Origin: Mesorhizobium_L sp035547755
GTDB taxonomy: Bacteria > Pseudomonadota > Alphaproteobacteria > Rhizobiales > Rhizobiaceae
Reading direction: 5' to 3'
Length of the DNA stretch: 64,000 bases
Assembly: GCA_035547755.1 (NCBI GenBank)
Contig: DASZUG010000066.1
Coordinates: 1-64,000 of the forward strand
Positions 24,215-32,235 of the stretch are shown one piece after another (positions within the stretch are counted from its first letter, which is position 1; each line of letters opens with the position of its first letter). The notes beneath the pieces were generated by a model, which did not search any database, was not told the origin of the DNA, and saw nothing but the letters and a program-made list of their open reading frames with translations. A program made the position numbers and the translations under genes.

Positions 24215-25531
24215 ATGGTTCTTTCTACCGATGTCCGAAAGAAGAAGCTAACTGAGATCAAGTCGACGGCTGAAAGCCAAGGTAAACAGAAGCTATATTA
24301 TATGGGCGAGACCCAGAGCTTCGATGTCTATCGGATTGATCTCGATTATCTGATCTACAATCGACACAATGGCAGGATCGAAGCAGAGATGCTGACGTGG
24401 GAGCAGGAAAACGCTGCTCCAGTAGGCACCTATGACGATGAACTGCACGCCAAGATCGGATCGTTTCTCTGGGAGTCCAACAGGGGAAGGAACAAGGCGA
24501 CCCTAGCGGACCTGAGCGGCAAGGGGCAACAGAAGGCAGGGATCGTCAGTCTCGATGGCGTGATCATCGACGGGAACAGGCGTGCGATGCTCCTCCGTAG
24601 GCTTGAGGAGGATAAGAAGGGTAAGCAATATTTCGACGCCATTATTCTCCCCCATGCCTACGCCGACAATCAGGCCGAAATCGTCCGCCTAGAGACGCAG
24701 TATCAGCTCGGGGAGGATGCGAAGGTCGAATACGGGCCGCTCCAAAAGTACCTCCATGCCCGTCGGCTTCATGATGACCTCAACATAAGCGAGGATGAGA
24801 TCGACACGCTGATGGGGGAGCCTCGAGGCAATACCAAGAAGCTGCTCGAGATCATGCAACTCATGGATGACTATCTCGAGCATATTGGATGTCCGAAGCT
24901 CTACCTGATGCTGAAGGACAGCGATGGTACGAAGGAAGGCATGTTCGTCGACCTCCATTCAGACCTGAAACGGATCGCCTCTGGGAAGGCAAAAGTGCCC
25001 TGGGCCTTTGACCCTGACATCGATCCTCTGCAACTCCGCCTGATCCAGTTCGACTACATTCGGCTTGGCGATTTTGCGGATGCAAAGAAGGTCTATCGGG
25101 AGATTTCACACCAAGGGAAGAACAAGAACTTCTTCGCTAGTAAGGAAATTTGGGAGCGTTTTCGTGACAGTCACACGACCGATATCGACCCCATAACGAT
25201 GGGGATGGGCACGCTCGAATCATTTATCCAGGACGATCCTGACGCCTACGCAACCAAGCTGGACGCCGCCCGTGCGCGTGACAAATCGTGGAGCGCGAAG
25301 GTAAAGGGTCCGATGACGGGGAACTTTGGCCAAGCCAGTTACAAGCTCAGTCTAGAAAATGAGGTCCTGAAGCCCGGCGAATACCTCAAGCGCGCGAAAG
25401 ACCAACTGGATAAGATCGACATAGATAGTGACGGCCTCCTGTACTCCTCCGAGAACGAGGCACTCGCAGTCGAGATCGGCCGCATCGCCTGGGAGATCAA
25501 GAAGCGGTTCGACCGCAGGACCTCGACGTAG
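24215..25531 (+). CDS. ParB-like domain protein of defence-type locus
   Basis: A 438-residue protein. Near residues 105-128 it has the ParB/sulfiredoxin-type nuclease-like signature (KAGIVSLDGVIIDGNRRAMLLRRLEED, with DGNRR as the core). The rest is helical and unrecognised. ATG 24215 follows GGCGGGGG by 5 nt; GTG 24191 is an alternative. It is first in an operon with the SNF2 helicase (17 bp gap) and the DUF3883 gene. Standalone ParB-like proteins of this kind occur in DNA modification and phage-defence islands. It is unlikely to be a plasmid partition protein because there is no ParA. A DNA-recognition or nucleotide-binding role is inferred. Confidence 0.78.
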   Translation: MVLSTDVRKKKLTEIKSTAESQGKQKLYYMGETQSFDVYRIDLDYLIYNRHNGRIEAEMLTWEQENAAPVGTYDDELHAKIGSFLWESNRGRNKATLADLSGKGQQKAGIVSLDGVIIDGNRRAMLLRRLEEDKKGKQYFDAIILPHAYADNQAEIVRLETQYQLGEDAKVEYGPLQKYLHARRLHDDLNISEDEIDTLMGEPRGNTKKLLEIMQLMDDYLEHIGCPKLYLMLKDSDGTKEGMFVDLHSDLKRIASGKAKVPWAFDPDIDPLQLRLIQFDYIRLGDFADAKKVYREISHQGKNKNFFASKEIWERFRDSHTTDIDPITMGMGTLESFIQDDPDAYATKLDAARARDKSWSAKVKGPMTGNFGQASYKLSLENEVLKPGEYLKRAKDQLDKIDIDSDGLLYSSENEALAVEIGRIAWEIKKRFDRRTST

Positions 25532-25548
25532 GTCCGGCAGGGAGCCGT

Positions 25549-27513
25549 ATGGCTACAATCGAATATGATCCAACAGACAAGTTGCTCATCCTACGCGACG
25601 TGGGAGCGGTCGTTCGGCATCCTTTGTTGGCGGCATTCATCCGCCAAGCCAGTGGCCGACTAAGTGACAACGATGTGCTCCGGATACCAACGGAGCCAGA
25701 AGAACTCACCACTCGATATCAGGCCATCTCGCGCCTGTTCGATAAGCTGCGGATCGGAATCGAGACAGGTGGACATGTCTCCGACGCCCTCGAACGGGTG
25801 GAGGCGGAGGAGCGCCAGTTCGCTGAGTTCTCCCGGCAAGCTCGCGAGATTTGGGATGCTCAGATCGACACGGACGCGTTTCGCCACTTCGTTACAATAG
25901 TTGAGAAGTCGTGTCCCGGGCGAACTTTTTACCGCAAGCAGCTTCTCTCAGCGTTCCATCTCGCCTTCTCACAGAACGCGTGCAATTTCTCCGTACCTGG
26001 CGCGGGTAAAACCTCGGTCGTCTACGCGGCCTACTCATACCTCCGTAGTCTTCCACCGAGCGACCCAAAATCCGTAGACCGGCTGCTGATCGTGGGGCCG
26101 CTCTCATCCTTCAAGGCGTGGGAGGATGAGTTCACATCGATCTTCGGACGAAAGCCGGCGGTGCGGCGCCTTTCCGGAGGTGTAGCAGCGATCGAGCGAG
26201 CGGATCACTTACGCGGGATCACGGTCGCGTCGAGATCGACAGAGCTCACGCTGACGACCTATCAGACATTAGCCAATATGGAGGGCGAATTTCGCACCTT
26301 TTTAAAGCACGTCGGACCCCGTGCGATGGTCGTGCTCGACGAAGCCCACTACATCAAGAGCGGGGACGGTATGCAGGCAGCCGCCGCGCTCCGGCTCGCG
26401 CCCCTTGCTCGTTCACGCGTGGTCCTCACGGGGACGCCGGCACCCAACGGCTATGAAGATCTCGCGAACCTTTTCCGCTTCATCTATCCAAACCGGGACA
26501 TCATCGGCTTCCCTACGGCGTCGCTCCGGGCGATGACCGATGGCTCTATGCCGGGCGCTATTCCCGAACTGAAGTCCAAGATTCAGGCATTCTACACCCG
26601 CATCCGCAAGGCTGACCTATCACTCCCGGCAGTGGATGAGCAGCGAATCGTCGTCCCCATGCTCAACGATCATGAGCGGATATATCGCAGCTTAGAGAAC
26701 CGGATCGTGCCGCACCTTCGGCAGCAACTCGATGATCGGATGGCGGGGATTCGGGTTCGCGCTAGATTAATCCGACTGCGTCAAGCGGTTGTAAATCCAG
26801 AGTTACTCCTCCGTCCTCTCGAACTGGAGGACGGAATCTTCGACACCGGCGGAAGTGGTGACCTTAACATCGCCGAGCTTGAGGTGGCCGATCTCATCAG
26901 AAGCTTCACCCCAAACGTTGGCTTGGCACGTCTCGATGTATGCCGCACTTTGGTGGATCAGATACTGCGAGAACAAGGAACGGTGCTGATCTGGTCCTAT
27001 TTCCTCGGCAACCTTGACCTCCTTCGCCGCGGCCTCGCCAGTCTGGCTCCATTTATCGAGGTGCTGACCGGCGCGACGCCCGTCGCTGGCCACGAAGATG
27101 AGACGGCGCCCGAGGTCGGAACACGTGAAGACATCATCGATCGCTTCCACGCGGCTACGGGGAAGGCGATTTTAATCGCGAACCCGCAAGCCGTCGGCGA
27201 ATCTATATCGCTCCACAAGGCATGCAGATCGGCGATCTATTTTGACCGCGATTTTAATGCTGGCCGTTTCATCCAGTCTAAAGATCGTATCCATCGATAC
27301 AATCCCGAAGGCGGTGGCCCGGTCACCTACTATCACCTGATCACACCCGGCACCGTCGACCAGGACATTGACGCTCGCCTCACGATCAAGGAACGCCGAT
27401 TAGCTGACTTGGTCGATGCGGATGATATCCCTCTGCTCACTGCTGCCGAGGATAATGACCTGGCAGACCTCCGTGCAATTCTGGAGGCATATGAGCGTCG
27501 CAAGACCCACTGA
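25549..27513 (+). CDS. SNF2-family helicase/ATPase
   Basis: A 654-residue superfamily 2 ATPase. Visible motifs: I SVPGAGKTS (about 148-156), Ia LIVGPLSSFKAWEDEF, II VVLDEAHYIK (about 262-270), III RVVLTGTPAPN (about 290-300), then in the C-terminal half IWSYFLGNLDLLRRGL (IV), ILIANPQAVGESISLHKA (V) and FIQSKDRIHRYN (VI, Q-x-x-x-R-x-x-R). This is the complete set for DNA translocation. The first 130 residues are an unrecognised helical N-terminal domain. It lies 17 bp after the ParB-like gene, and its 3' end overlaps the start of the DUF3883 gene by 23 bases. SNF2 proteins paired with nuclease-like and methylase genes are typical of restriction-type defence systems. Confidence 0.9.
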   Translation: MATIEYDPTDKLLILRDVGAVVRHPLLAAFIRQASGRLSDNDVLRIPTEPEELTTRYQAISRLFDKLRIGIETGGHVSDALERVEAEERQFAEFSRQAREIWDAQIDTDAFRHFVTIVEKSCPGRTFYRKQLLSAFHLAFSQNACNFSVPGAGKTSVVYAAYSYLRSLPPSDPKSVDRLLIVGPLSSFKAWEDEFTSIFGRKPAVRRLSGGVAAIERADHLRGITVASRSTELTLTTYQTLANMEGEFRTFLKHVGPRAMVVLDEAHYIKSGDGMQAAAALRLAPLARSRVVLTGTPAPNGYEDLANLFRFIYPNRDIIGFPTASLRAMTDGSMPGAIPELKSKIQAFYTRIRKADLSLPAVDEQRIVVPMLNDHERIYRSLENRIVPHLRQQLDDRMAGIRVRARLIRLRQAVVNPELLLRPLELEDGIFDTGGSGDLNIAELEVADLIRSFTPNVGLARLDVCRTLVDQILREQGTVLIWSYFLGNLDLLRRGLASLAPFIEVLTGATPVAGHEDETAPEVGTREDIIDRFHAATGKAILIANPQAVGESISLHKACRSAIYFDRDFNAGRFIQSKDRIHRYNPEGGGPVTYYHLITPGTVDQDIDARLTIKERRLADLVDADDIPLLTAAEDNDLADLRAILEAYERRKTH

Positions 27514-28371
27514 CGGACTCCTACCTGCGAGTTCAACGATCGCGCTGATCGAACTTCTCACGGCGCGATCGGAAGGCGCGCCGGTCGAGCATGTCATACG
27601 CGATCTCGCCGCTTCGACCCCTATATCCTGGTCTCGTGCGAGGAATACGGTCGCGAAGTTGGTAGCATACGTGATCTACCCCATAAGTCGGACGACGGTC
27701 GCGGTCGTCAGAGATGTCCCAGATGACTGGCACGAATGGATCGCGCGGCGCGTGGCACTGGACTTGGCCTCCATACTCACCCGCACCGGTGCATGGTCTT
27801 GTGTGAAATTTGAACCAGACGCTGGCGTCATGATGATCGATGCCATGACCTTGCCCTCTATGCCAGACGGCCTTGGCATGTGGGTGACGGATTTTGGGAT
27901 CGCCAACCGCACCACCGTCCAAACACGTTTCTGGACGGTAGCGCAGGAGCACAGAGCGATATTCCTGGCACGTGTTCGTGAGGCGAATGCCCATCAAACG
28001 CCACGCGCGAAAACGGCGGAGGACTTGGCCGCCGAATTGGCACGTCAAGCCGTCGAATCTCGATTGAAGATGTATCGGCAGGCTATGACGTCCTCTCTTT
28101 TGCGTCGCTCAGCTCACTTCAGCATGACTTCTTCATCGAAGTGAAGTCCCACGGCCCGACCAAGCTCTTTCACTGGTCACGCAACGAGATCGCGACCGCA
28201 CGGGAGTTTGGCGAAGCCTACGCGCTCTATCTGATCGATCGAACAAGGTGTTCCGAACCTGGGTACGCGCCCCACGTCATAACGGGCCCTGTACCTGAAA
28301 TGTTCGCGCTCCCGGATAGCGGCTGGCGGGTAGAACCCACGTCATTCGAGCACCTCGCGGTGAGGGACTGA
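27491..28371 (+). pseudogene. DUF3883 PD-(D/E)XK nuclease-like protein, frameshifted
   Basis: The C-terminal region reads AGYDVLSF, then HDFFIEVKSHGPTKLFHWSRNE and FGEAYALYLIDR. This is the DUF3883 pattern, a PD-(D/E)XK-type nuclease fold with D, E-V-K as putative active-site residues. The upstream 180 residues (from ATG 27491, overlapping the helicase gene by 23 bases) are in another frame that runs to a stop at 28144. The frames join naturally around 28050-28070, where one leaves ARQAVESR and the other enters with SIEDVSAGYDVL. A single-base indel therefore splits the gene, or it is expressed as two pieces (a GTG at 28141 starts too late to keep the aspartate). The N-terminal region is not recognised. 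The gene is convergent with vsr, leaving 3 bases between stops. Confidence 0.75.
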
Positions 28372-28374
28372 TCG

Positions 28375-28794
28375 TCAGGATTGGCGTGGATCGCCTAGGA
28401 ACGCCATCAACCGTTGGGTCAGGCCCGCGATGTCTCGGGTTTCGCACTCCCAAATCGTAAGTGTTGCCCAGCCTGCCGCTGCCGCCTCCCGTTCCAAGCG
28501 CGCGTCGCGCTCGCGATTGCGCTCAAACTTCTTCTGCCAGAAGTCGATTCGTGTCTTTGGCGTACGAGAGAGACTGCAACCATGTGCATGCCAGAAACAG
28601 CCATGCACCTGAATGCACTTTCGGCGGCCGGGAAATGCAACGTCTGGTCGGCCAGGAACCTTGGAGAACTGGATGCGGAATCGGTAGCCAAGCCTATGGA
28701 GCAGGCTTCGAACGACGAGTTCAGGCTTTGTGTCCGACCTCCGGATACGCGCCATGTGAGCGCTCCGCTCCTCGGCCGATAACCGATCCACCAT
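28375..28794 (-). CDS. vsr: Vsr very-short-patch repair endonuclease
   Basis: A 139-residue homologue of Vsr, which nicks DNA beside T-G mismatches produced by deamination of 5-methylcytosine. Key residues align with the E. coli enzyme by number: catalytic D51 (GRPDVAF), H64 and H69, and zinc ligands C66, H71 and C73 in VHGCFWHAHGC. The N-terminal RIRRSDTKPELVVRSLLHRLG motif and C-terminal LTIWECET are also present. It lies 31 bp downstream of the cytosine methyltransferase gene in the same direction, the usual dcm-vsr order. In some mobile systems Vsr-fold proteins act as restriction nucleases rather than repair enzymes, and the context here leaves both options open. Confidence 0.93.
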   Translation of the reverse strand: MVDRLSAEERSAHMARIRRSDTKPELVVRSLLHRLGYRFRIQFSKVPGRPDVAFPGRRKCIQVHGCFWHAHGCSLSRTPKTRIDFWQKKFERNRERDARLEREAAAAGWATLTIWECETRDIAGLTQRLMAFLGDPRQS

Positions 28795-28825
28795 GTCGAG
28801 CGATATAGGTCCTTGGCGACAAAGT

Positions 28826-30496
28826 TCACCCCGTTGGGGGTACGTTACATGCGATGTGATGGCGAGTTAGCATTCGATCCACCATCAATGGGTTTGTTGT
28901 TGAACCCACAAGTAGGCCGGCGAGTATTAGCGTTGCGTTGCGGTGCAGCTTCGCGACACCCGGTAAGTCCTCGAGCTCGTCACCATATACGTCTCGGAGC
29001 GCGCCATCGATCAAGCTTCGCGCCTCCTCCTCGTATCCTGCGAGCACGCCGATAAGTGCGGTTCCGATCTCGTCTAGCTTGTCCAACACCATGAATGCGC
29101 GCGTGCCGCCAGGTCCTCGATGCGCCCATACCGTCTGCATGTTTCGGATGTCCGCAGCCCCAACGTAACGGATCAAATCGTCAAGCTTGGGCCCGACCGC
29201 AGCGGACAAACGCGACGACATGCGCATAGCCAATCTTCGCGCGAGACCCTCGTCGAGCCCTAGGCTTTGGATCGCCTTCGAAGTGCCGAAGTAGAACGCC
29301 ACCTGCCATTTCACATCGGGATCGCTGTGATCATTACGCAGTTCAAAACGGACTCCGCTCTTCAATTGCAGGCTTGGGACCGCAAACTTGAATGTGCGGT
29401 TCGCGGGATACCGGGCTCCGACGCGATCCGGCGGAGTGTCGATGGGAGATGGCTTAGGTCGAGCCAAGGAGCCTGATACGTCAGCCAGACGCGGAACAGC
29501 GTCAGCTACATGACCTTGGAGCGCGTGACCCATTAGATAGGCGAAGGCGGGGGGCACAGCGTTCCCGATCATCCGCAGTTTTTGACCGTAGTTTGCACCG
29601 CAGAACTGGAACGTCACTGGAAACCCTTGCAAGCATGCGCGTTCGCGAAGCGTAAGCCTACGAAATGCATCCGGCGACGTTCTTGCTGGGATGACGATGC
29701 TCTCGCGGGAAACACGCGTGCAAGTTGCTGTGATCGTCCGGACCGAACGATCTAAAGGATCGGGGAATGGCATGGCGTTGTAGACCGTGTGGGTGGTCTT
29801 GTTAGCACGATTGATCCGAACCTCTTCTGGGCTGAGGACATCTTCCTCCACGTGATCCGTCAGCTCCTCTTTTGGAACTGTGAGGCCAAACAAGGGATCA
29901 ATAATGGGGTCAGATGCAAGGGAGTTGACGATGTCGCCCAATGTGCGCGGTTGTGCGTCACGACGATACGATTGAAGCAACTCGTTGTCGAAATTGCCAG
30001 CTATGCATCGGCGCCGGCGCTGAGGGAGCCCGTATTCCGCCATATCGATGATGTGGGTTATACAGCCAAGGTGCACAAAGTCCTCTAGCGCCCCACCTTC
30101 CTGCAACTCAGCCTCGATAATCTTGGCGACTCGGGGAACATTCTCCATCGCCCAGACGCGCGGCTTTAGGTGATCGACGATAGTGAGGAACATCTTGATG
30201 TCCTCCAGCCCATCGGCGATGTTCCCGCCGCCACCTCGATTGCTAAAAGAGAATTGAGTACAGGGGGGGCTTCCAACGACTATGTCGATCTCATCCGGGA
30301 GATCCTCTAGCGAAAGTCGCCGAATGTCGACAGTCTGAGCGTGATGGAAATTGTTCTTAAAGTTGGTTTCGTTGGCCGGCCCCCAGTACTCGTACGAATC
30401 CACGACCTCGATACCAGAAAGTCGGAGCCCGAGTGACCAACCTCCAATGCCTGAATAGAGATCAATCGCCCGTGGCTTTCTTGAAGTCCCCGCCAT
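28826..30496 (-). CDS. DNA (cytosine-5) methyltransferase with long C-terminal extension
   Basis: A 556-residue C5 methyltransferase. Motifs in order: I AIDLYSGIGGWSLGL (about 10-24), IV VVGSPPCTQFSFSNRGGG with catalytic C79, VI WAMENVPRV (about 115-123), VIII YGLPQRRRRC (about 155-164), the variable target-recognition region, IX RRLTLRERACLQGFP and X KLRMIGNAVPPAFAYLMG. It then continues for about 200 residues with no recognised domain (ending NATLILAGLLVGSTTNPLMVDRM), which is unusual because most solitary enzymes stop soon after motif X. The recognition sequence cannot be predicted. It forms an operon with vsr and is convergent with the ParB/SNF2/DUF3883 operon, making it the likely self-marking part of the locus. 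Confidence 0.92.
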   Translation of the reverse strand: MAGTSRKPRAIDLYSGIGGWSLGLRLSGIEVVDSYEYWGPANETNFKNNFHHAQTVDIRRLSLEDLPDEIDIVVGSPPCTQFSFSNRGGGGNIADGLEDIKMFLTIVDHLKPRVWAMENVPRVAKIIEAELQEGGALEDFVHLGCITHIIDMAEYGLPQRRRRCIAGNFDNELLQSYRRDAQPRTLGDIVNSLASDPIIDPLFGLTVPKEELTDHVEEDVLSPEEVRINRANKTTHTVYNAMPFPDPLDRSVRTITATCTRVSRESIVIPARTSPDAFRRLTLRERACLQGFPVTFQFCGANYGQKLRMIGNAVPPAFAYLMGHALQGHVADAVPRLADVSGSLARPKPSPIDTPPDRVGARYPANRTFKFAVPSLQLKSGVRFELRNDHSDPDVKWQVAFYFGTSKAIQSLGLDEGLARRLAMRMSSRLSAAVGPKLDDLIRYVGAADIRNMQTVWAHRGPGGTRAFMVLDKLDEIGTALIGVLAGYEEEARSLIDGALRDVYGDELEDLPGVAKLHRNATLILAGLLVGSTTNPLMVDRMLTRHHIACNVPPTG

Positions 30497-30735
30497 ATTT
30501 TCTACACCACCCCGTCAGATGGTTTCCATTGAATAGATCCTCGATACGTTTGGCAAGATCCTTTTGCATCTCGCACGCAATCTCGCAGACGTCATCCGTG
30601 ATTTGTTGCGTCGCACTCGACTTGATCGAGATGGCCGATCCTTCACCGACGCTGTGTTACCCAAAATGACACCCATCGCCATTCTGGAGCCGTCATCGCG
30701 CGGCGTAACCAGACGTATCTATCTGAAATCATTGA

Positions 30736-30788
30736 AGATTTTTGGTAGCGGAGGAGGGACTCGAACCCCCGACACAAGGATTATGATT
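30736..30788 (-). repeat. right att region overlapping tRNA-Met 3' half
   Basis: Contains two island repeats: 30736-30759 equals the outer left copy at 9408-9431, and 30761-30788 equals the inner left copy at 15919-15946. Together they cover the tRNA 3' half plus 7 downstream bases. Confidence 0.75.
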
Positions 30789-30819
30789 CCTCTGCTCTAA
30801 CCGACTGAGCTACTCCGCC
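30743..30819 (-). tRNA. tRNA-Met (anticodon CAT)
   Basis: A 77-base cloverleaf including encoded CCA. Acceptor GGCGGAG pairs with CTCCGCT (terminal G-U), the D stem is GCTC/GAGC, the anticodon stem is GAGGA/TCCTT around loop ATCATAA with anticodon CAT, and the T arm has GGGGGTTCGAGTCCC. CAT could also belong to a lysidine-modified tRNA-Ile, but the overall sequence resembles rhizobial elongator tRNA-Met. Its 3' half is the integration target of the island to its left. Confidence 0.92.
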
Positions 30820-31238
30820 GTCGCGGGACTGGTATCGATCCGATGTCGAGCCAATCGCCAAGCGCGCGCGGATATAAGGTTGCCGTGCGGAGCCTGTCAA
30901 GCACTCCGCTCGAAGTCGAATAATGGAGTTATATCCTCTTGCCTTGCCTGAAGAGGCGATGCACGAGGACGAGATGCAAGTGCTGCGCGACAGGAATAAC
31001 GGCGTATAGGCGCGCGTTCGCCATACCAGGCTGAAATCGCGATATGGTCATATGCCTCCGCTTGCTCATGGCCAGTGTAAAAAGTCTCGCCTGTCCGCAT
31101 CATGCTGCTTCCGCCGATAGAGCGGCGGGCAAGTGCCCGAGCTTCAACGTTAAAGAATTGTCACATAGTCCCCGCCGGGGTTGAGTTCCGCGCCTGTCAC
31201 CGATATGTCTCGCGGCATCAGTTCCCGGGTACTCATTG
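30820..31238. other. intergenic region upstream of tRNA and oxidoreductase genes
   Basis: A 419-base gap between the tRNA 5' end and the oxidoreductase gene. A 68-codon minus-strand frame (30897-31103) has no supporting features. The tRNA promoter should lie just right of 30820. Nothing else recognised. Confidence 0.4.
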
Positions 31239-32216
31239 ATGAAACCGCGCATAGCAGTCCTCGGCTGCGGATATTGGGGTAGCAATCACATCCGCACCCT
31301 GAAGTCGCTCCATGCCCTTTATGCCGTCTCCGACGCCAACAGGGCGCGGGCGGAAGGCTTCGCCAGCGAACAGGAATGTCTGGCGATCGATCCCGACGAA
31401 CTGCATGAGCGCGCCGATGTCGACGCGATCGTCATGGCGCTGCCGCCACAATTCCATGCCGAGAACGCCATTCGCGCGGTCAGAGCTGGAAAGGACGTTC
31501 TTGTCGAAAAGCCTGTCGCGCTCACCGTCGCCGATGCCGAGCGGGCGGTGAAGGCCGCGCGCGACGAGCGTCGTGTCTTCATGGTCGGACACGTTCTACG
31601 TTTCCATCCCGCCTTCGAACGCCTCAAGGCGCTGATCGATGCCGGCGAATTGGGAGAGGTCAGGTATATCCATTCCCACAGGCTGGGCCTCGGAAAATTC
31701 CATACGGAAAATGATGCGTTGTGGGATCTCGCCCCGCATGATCTCTCGATGATCGTCGCCATCACCGGAGAACCGCCCGACGAGATAAGGGGCGAGGGGG
31801 CGGCGCTCCTCGACCATTTAAGCGATTTTGCTCATCTCCATATGCATTTCCCGAGCGGCATCCGCAGCCACCTTTTCGCCTCGCGGCTCAATCCGTATCG
31901 CGAGCGGCGGCTCACCGTCGTCGGCACCCGCGCCATGGCGGTGTTCGACGATGTCGCGCCCTGGGAACGCAAGCTTGCCGTCTATCGACATGCGATCTGG
32001 CAGGACAGCGGCCAATGGGCTTTCACCGCTAACGAGCCGTCCTATGTCAAGGTGGAAGAAGGCATGCCGCTGACGCGCGAACTGCAGCATTTCATCCACT
32101 GCATCGGTACACGCGAGGAGCCGAGGACCAACGGAGAAGAAGCTATCCGGGTTCTCGAGATCCTGACCGCAGGCACGATCACGCACGATTCGCCGATCCA
32201 TCCGGCTCTGCCTTAG
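31239..32216 (+). CDS. Gfo/Idh/MocA-family oxidoreductase
   Basis: A 325-residue NAD(P)-dependent sugar oxidoreductase. The Rossmann nucleotide-binding motif VLGCGYWGSNHIR is at the N-terminus, and the family's EKP catalytic motif is present in DVLVEKPVALT (about residue 92). HTENDALWDLAPHDLSMI resembles the WlbA/WbpB branch, which oxidises UDP-activated 2-acetamido sugars at C3 for surface polysaccharide synthesis. The assigned branch is a suggestion only. ATG 31239 is preferred over TTG 31236. The gene is alone, with convergent mnmA 19 bp downstream; no aminotransferase or glycosyltransferase neighbours support the polysaccharide role. Confidence 0.85.
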   Translation: MKPRIAVLGCGYWGSNHIRTLKSLHALYAVSDANRARAEGFASEQECLAIDPDELHERADVDAIVMALPPQFHAENAIRAVRAGKDVLVEKPVALTVADAERAVKAARDERRVFMVGHVLRFHPAFERLKALIDAGELGEVRYIHSHRLGLGKFHTENDALWDLAPHDLSMIVAITGEPPDEIRGEGAALLDHLSDFAHLHMHFPSGIRSHLFASRLNPYRERRLTVVGTRAMAVFDDVAPWERKLAVYRHAIWQDSGQWAFTANEPSYVKVEEGMPLTRELQHFIHCIGTREEPRTNGEEAIRVLEILTAGTITHDSPIHPALP

Positions 32217-32235
32217 GTTTCGGGCAGGGAAGGCT

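Noticed and set aside
24215..25531. Plasmid partition ParB
   Set aside because: No parA or parS-like repeats, and the protein lacks the partition-type helix-turn-helix; only the ParB-like fold signature is shared.
24215..30496. DISARM, BREX, Dnd/phosphorothioation or classical type I/III restriction system
   Set aside because: The marker genes of those systems (drmA/B, brxC/pglZ, dndBCDE, hsdR/hsdS or res/mod) are not present; only individual families such as SNF2 and a C5-methylase overlap.
30433..30669. Plus-strand small protein overlapping the methylase start
   Set aside because: It lies largely antisense to the methyltransferase 5' end, with no ribosome site or recognisable sequence.
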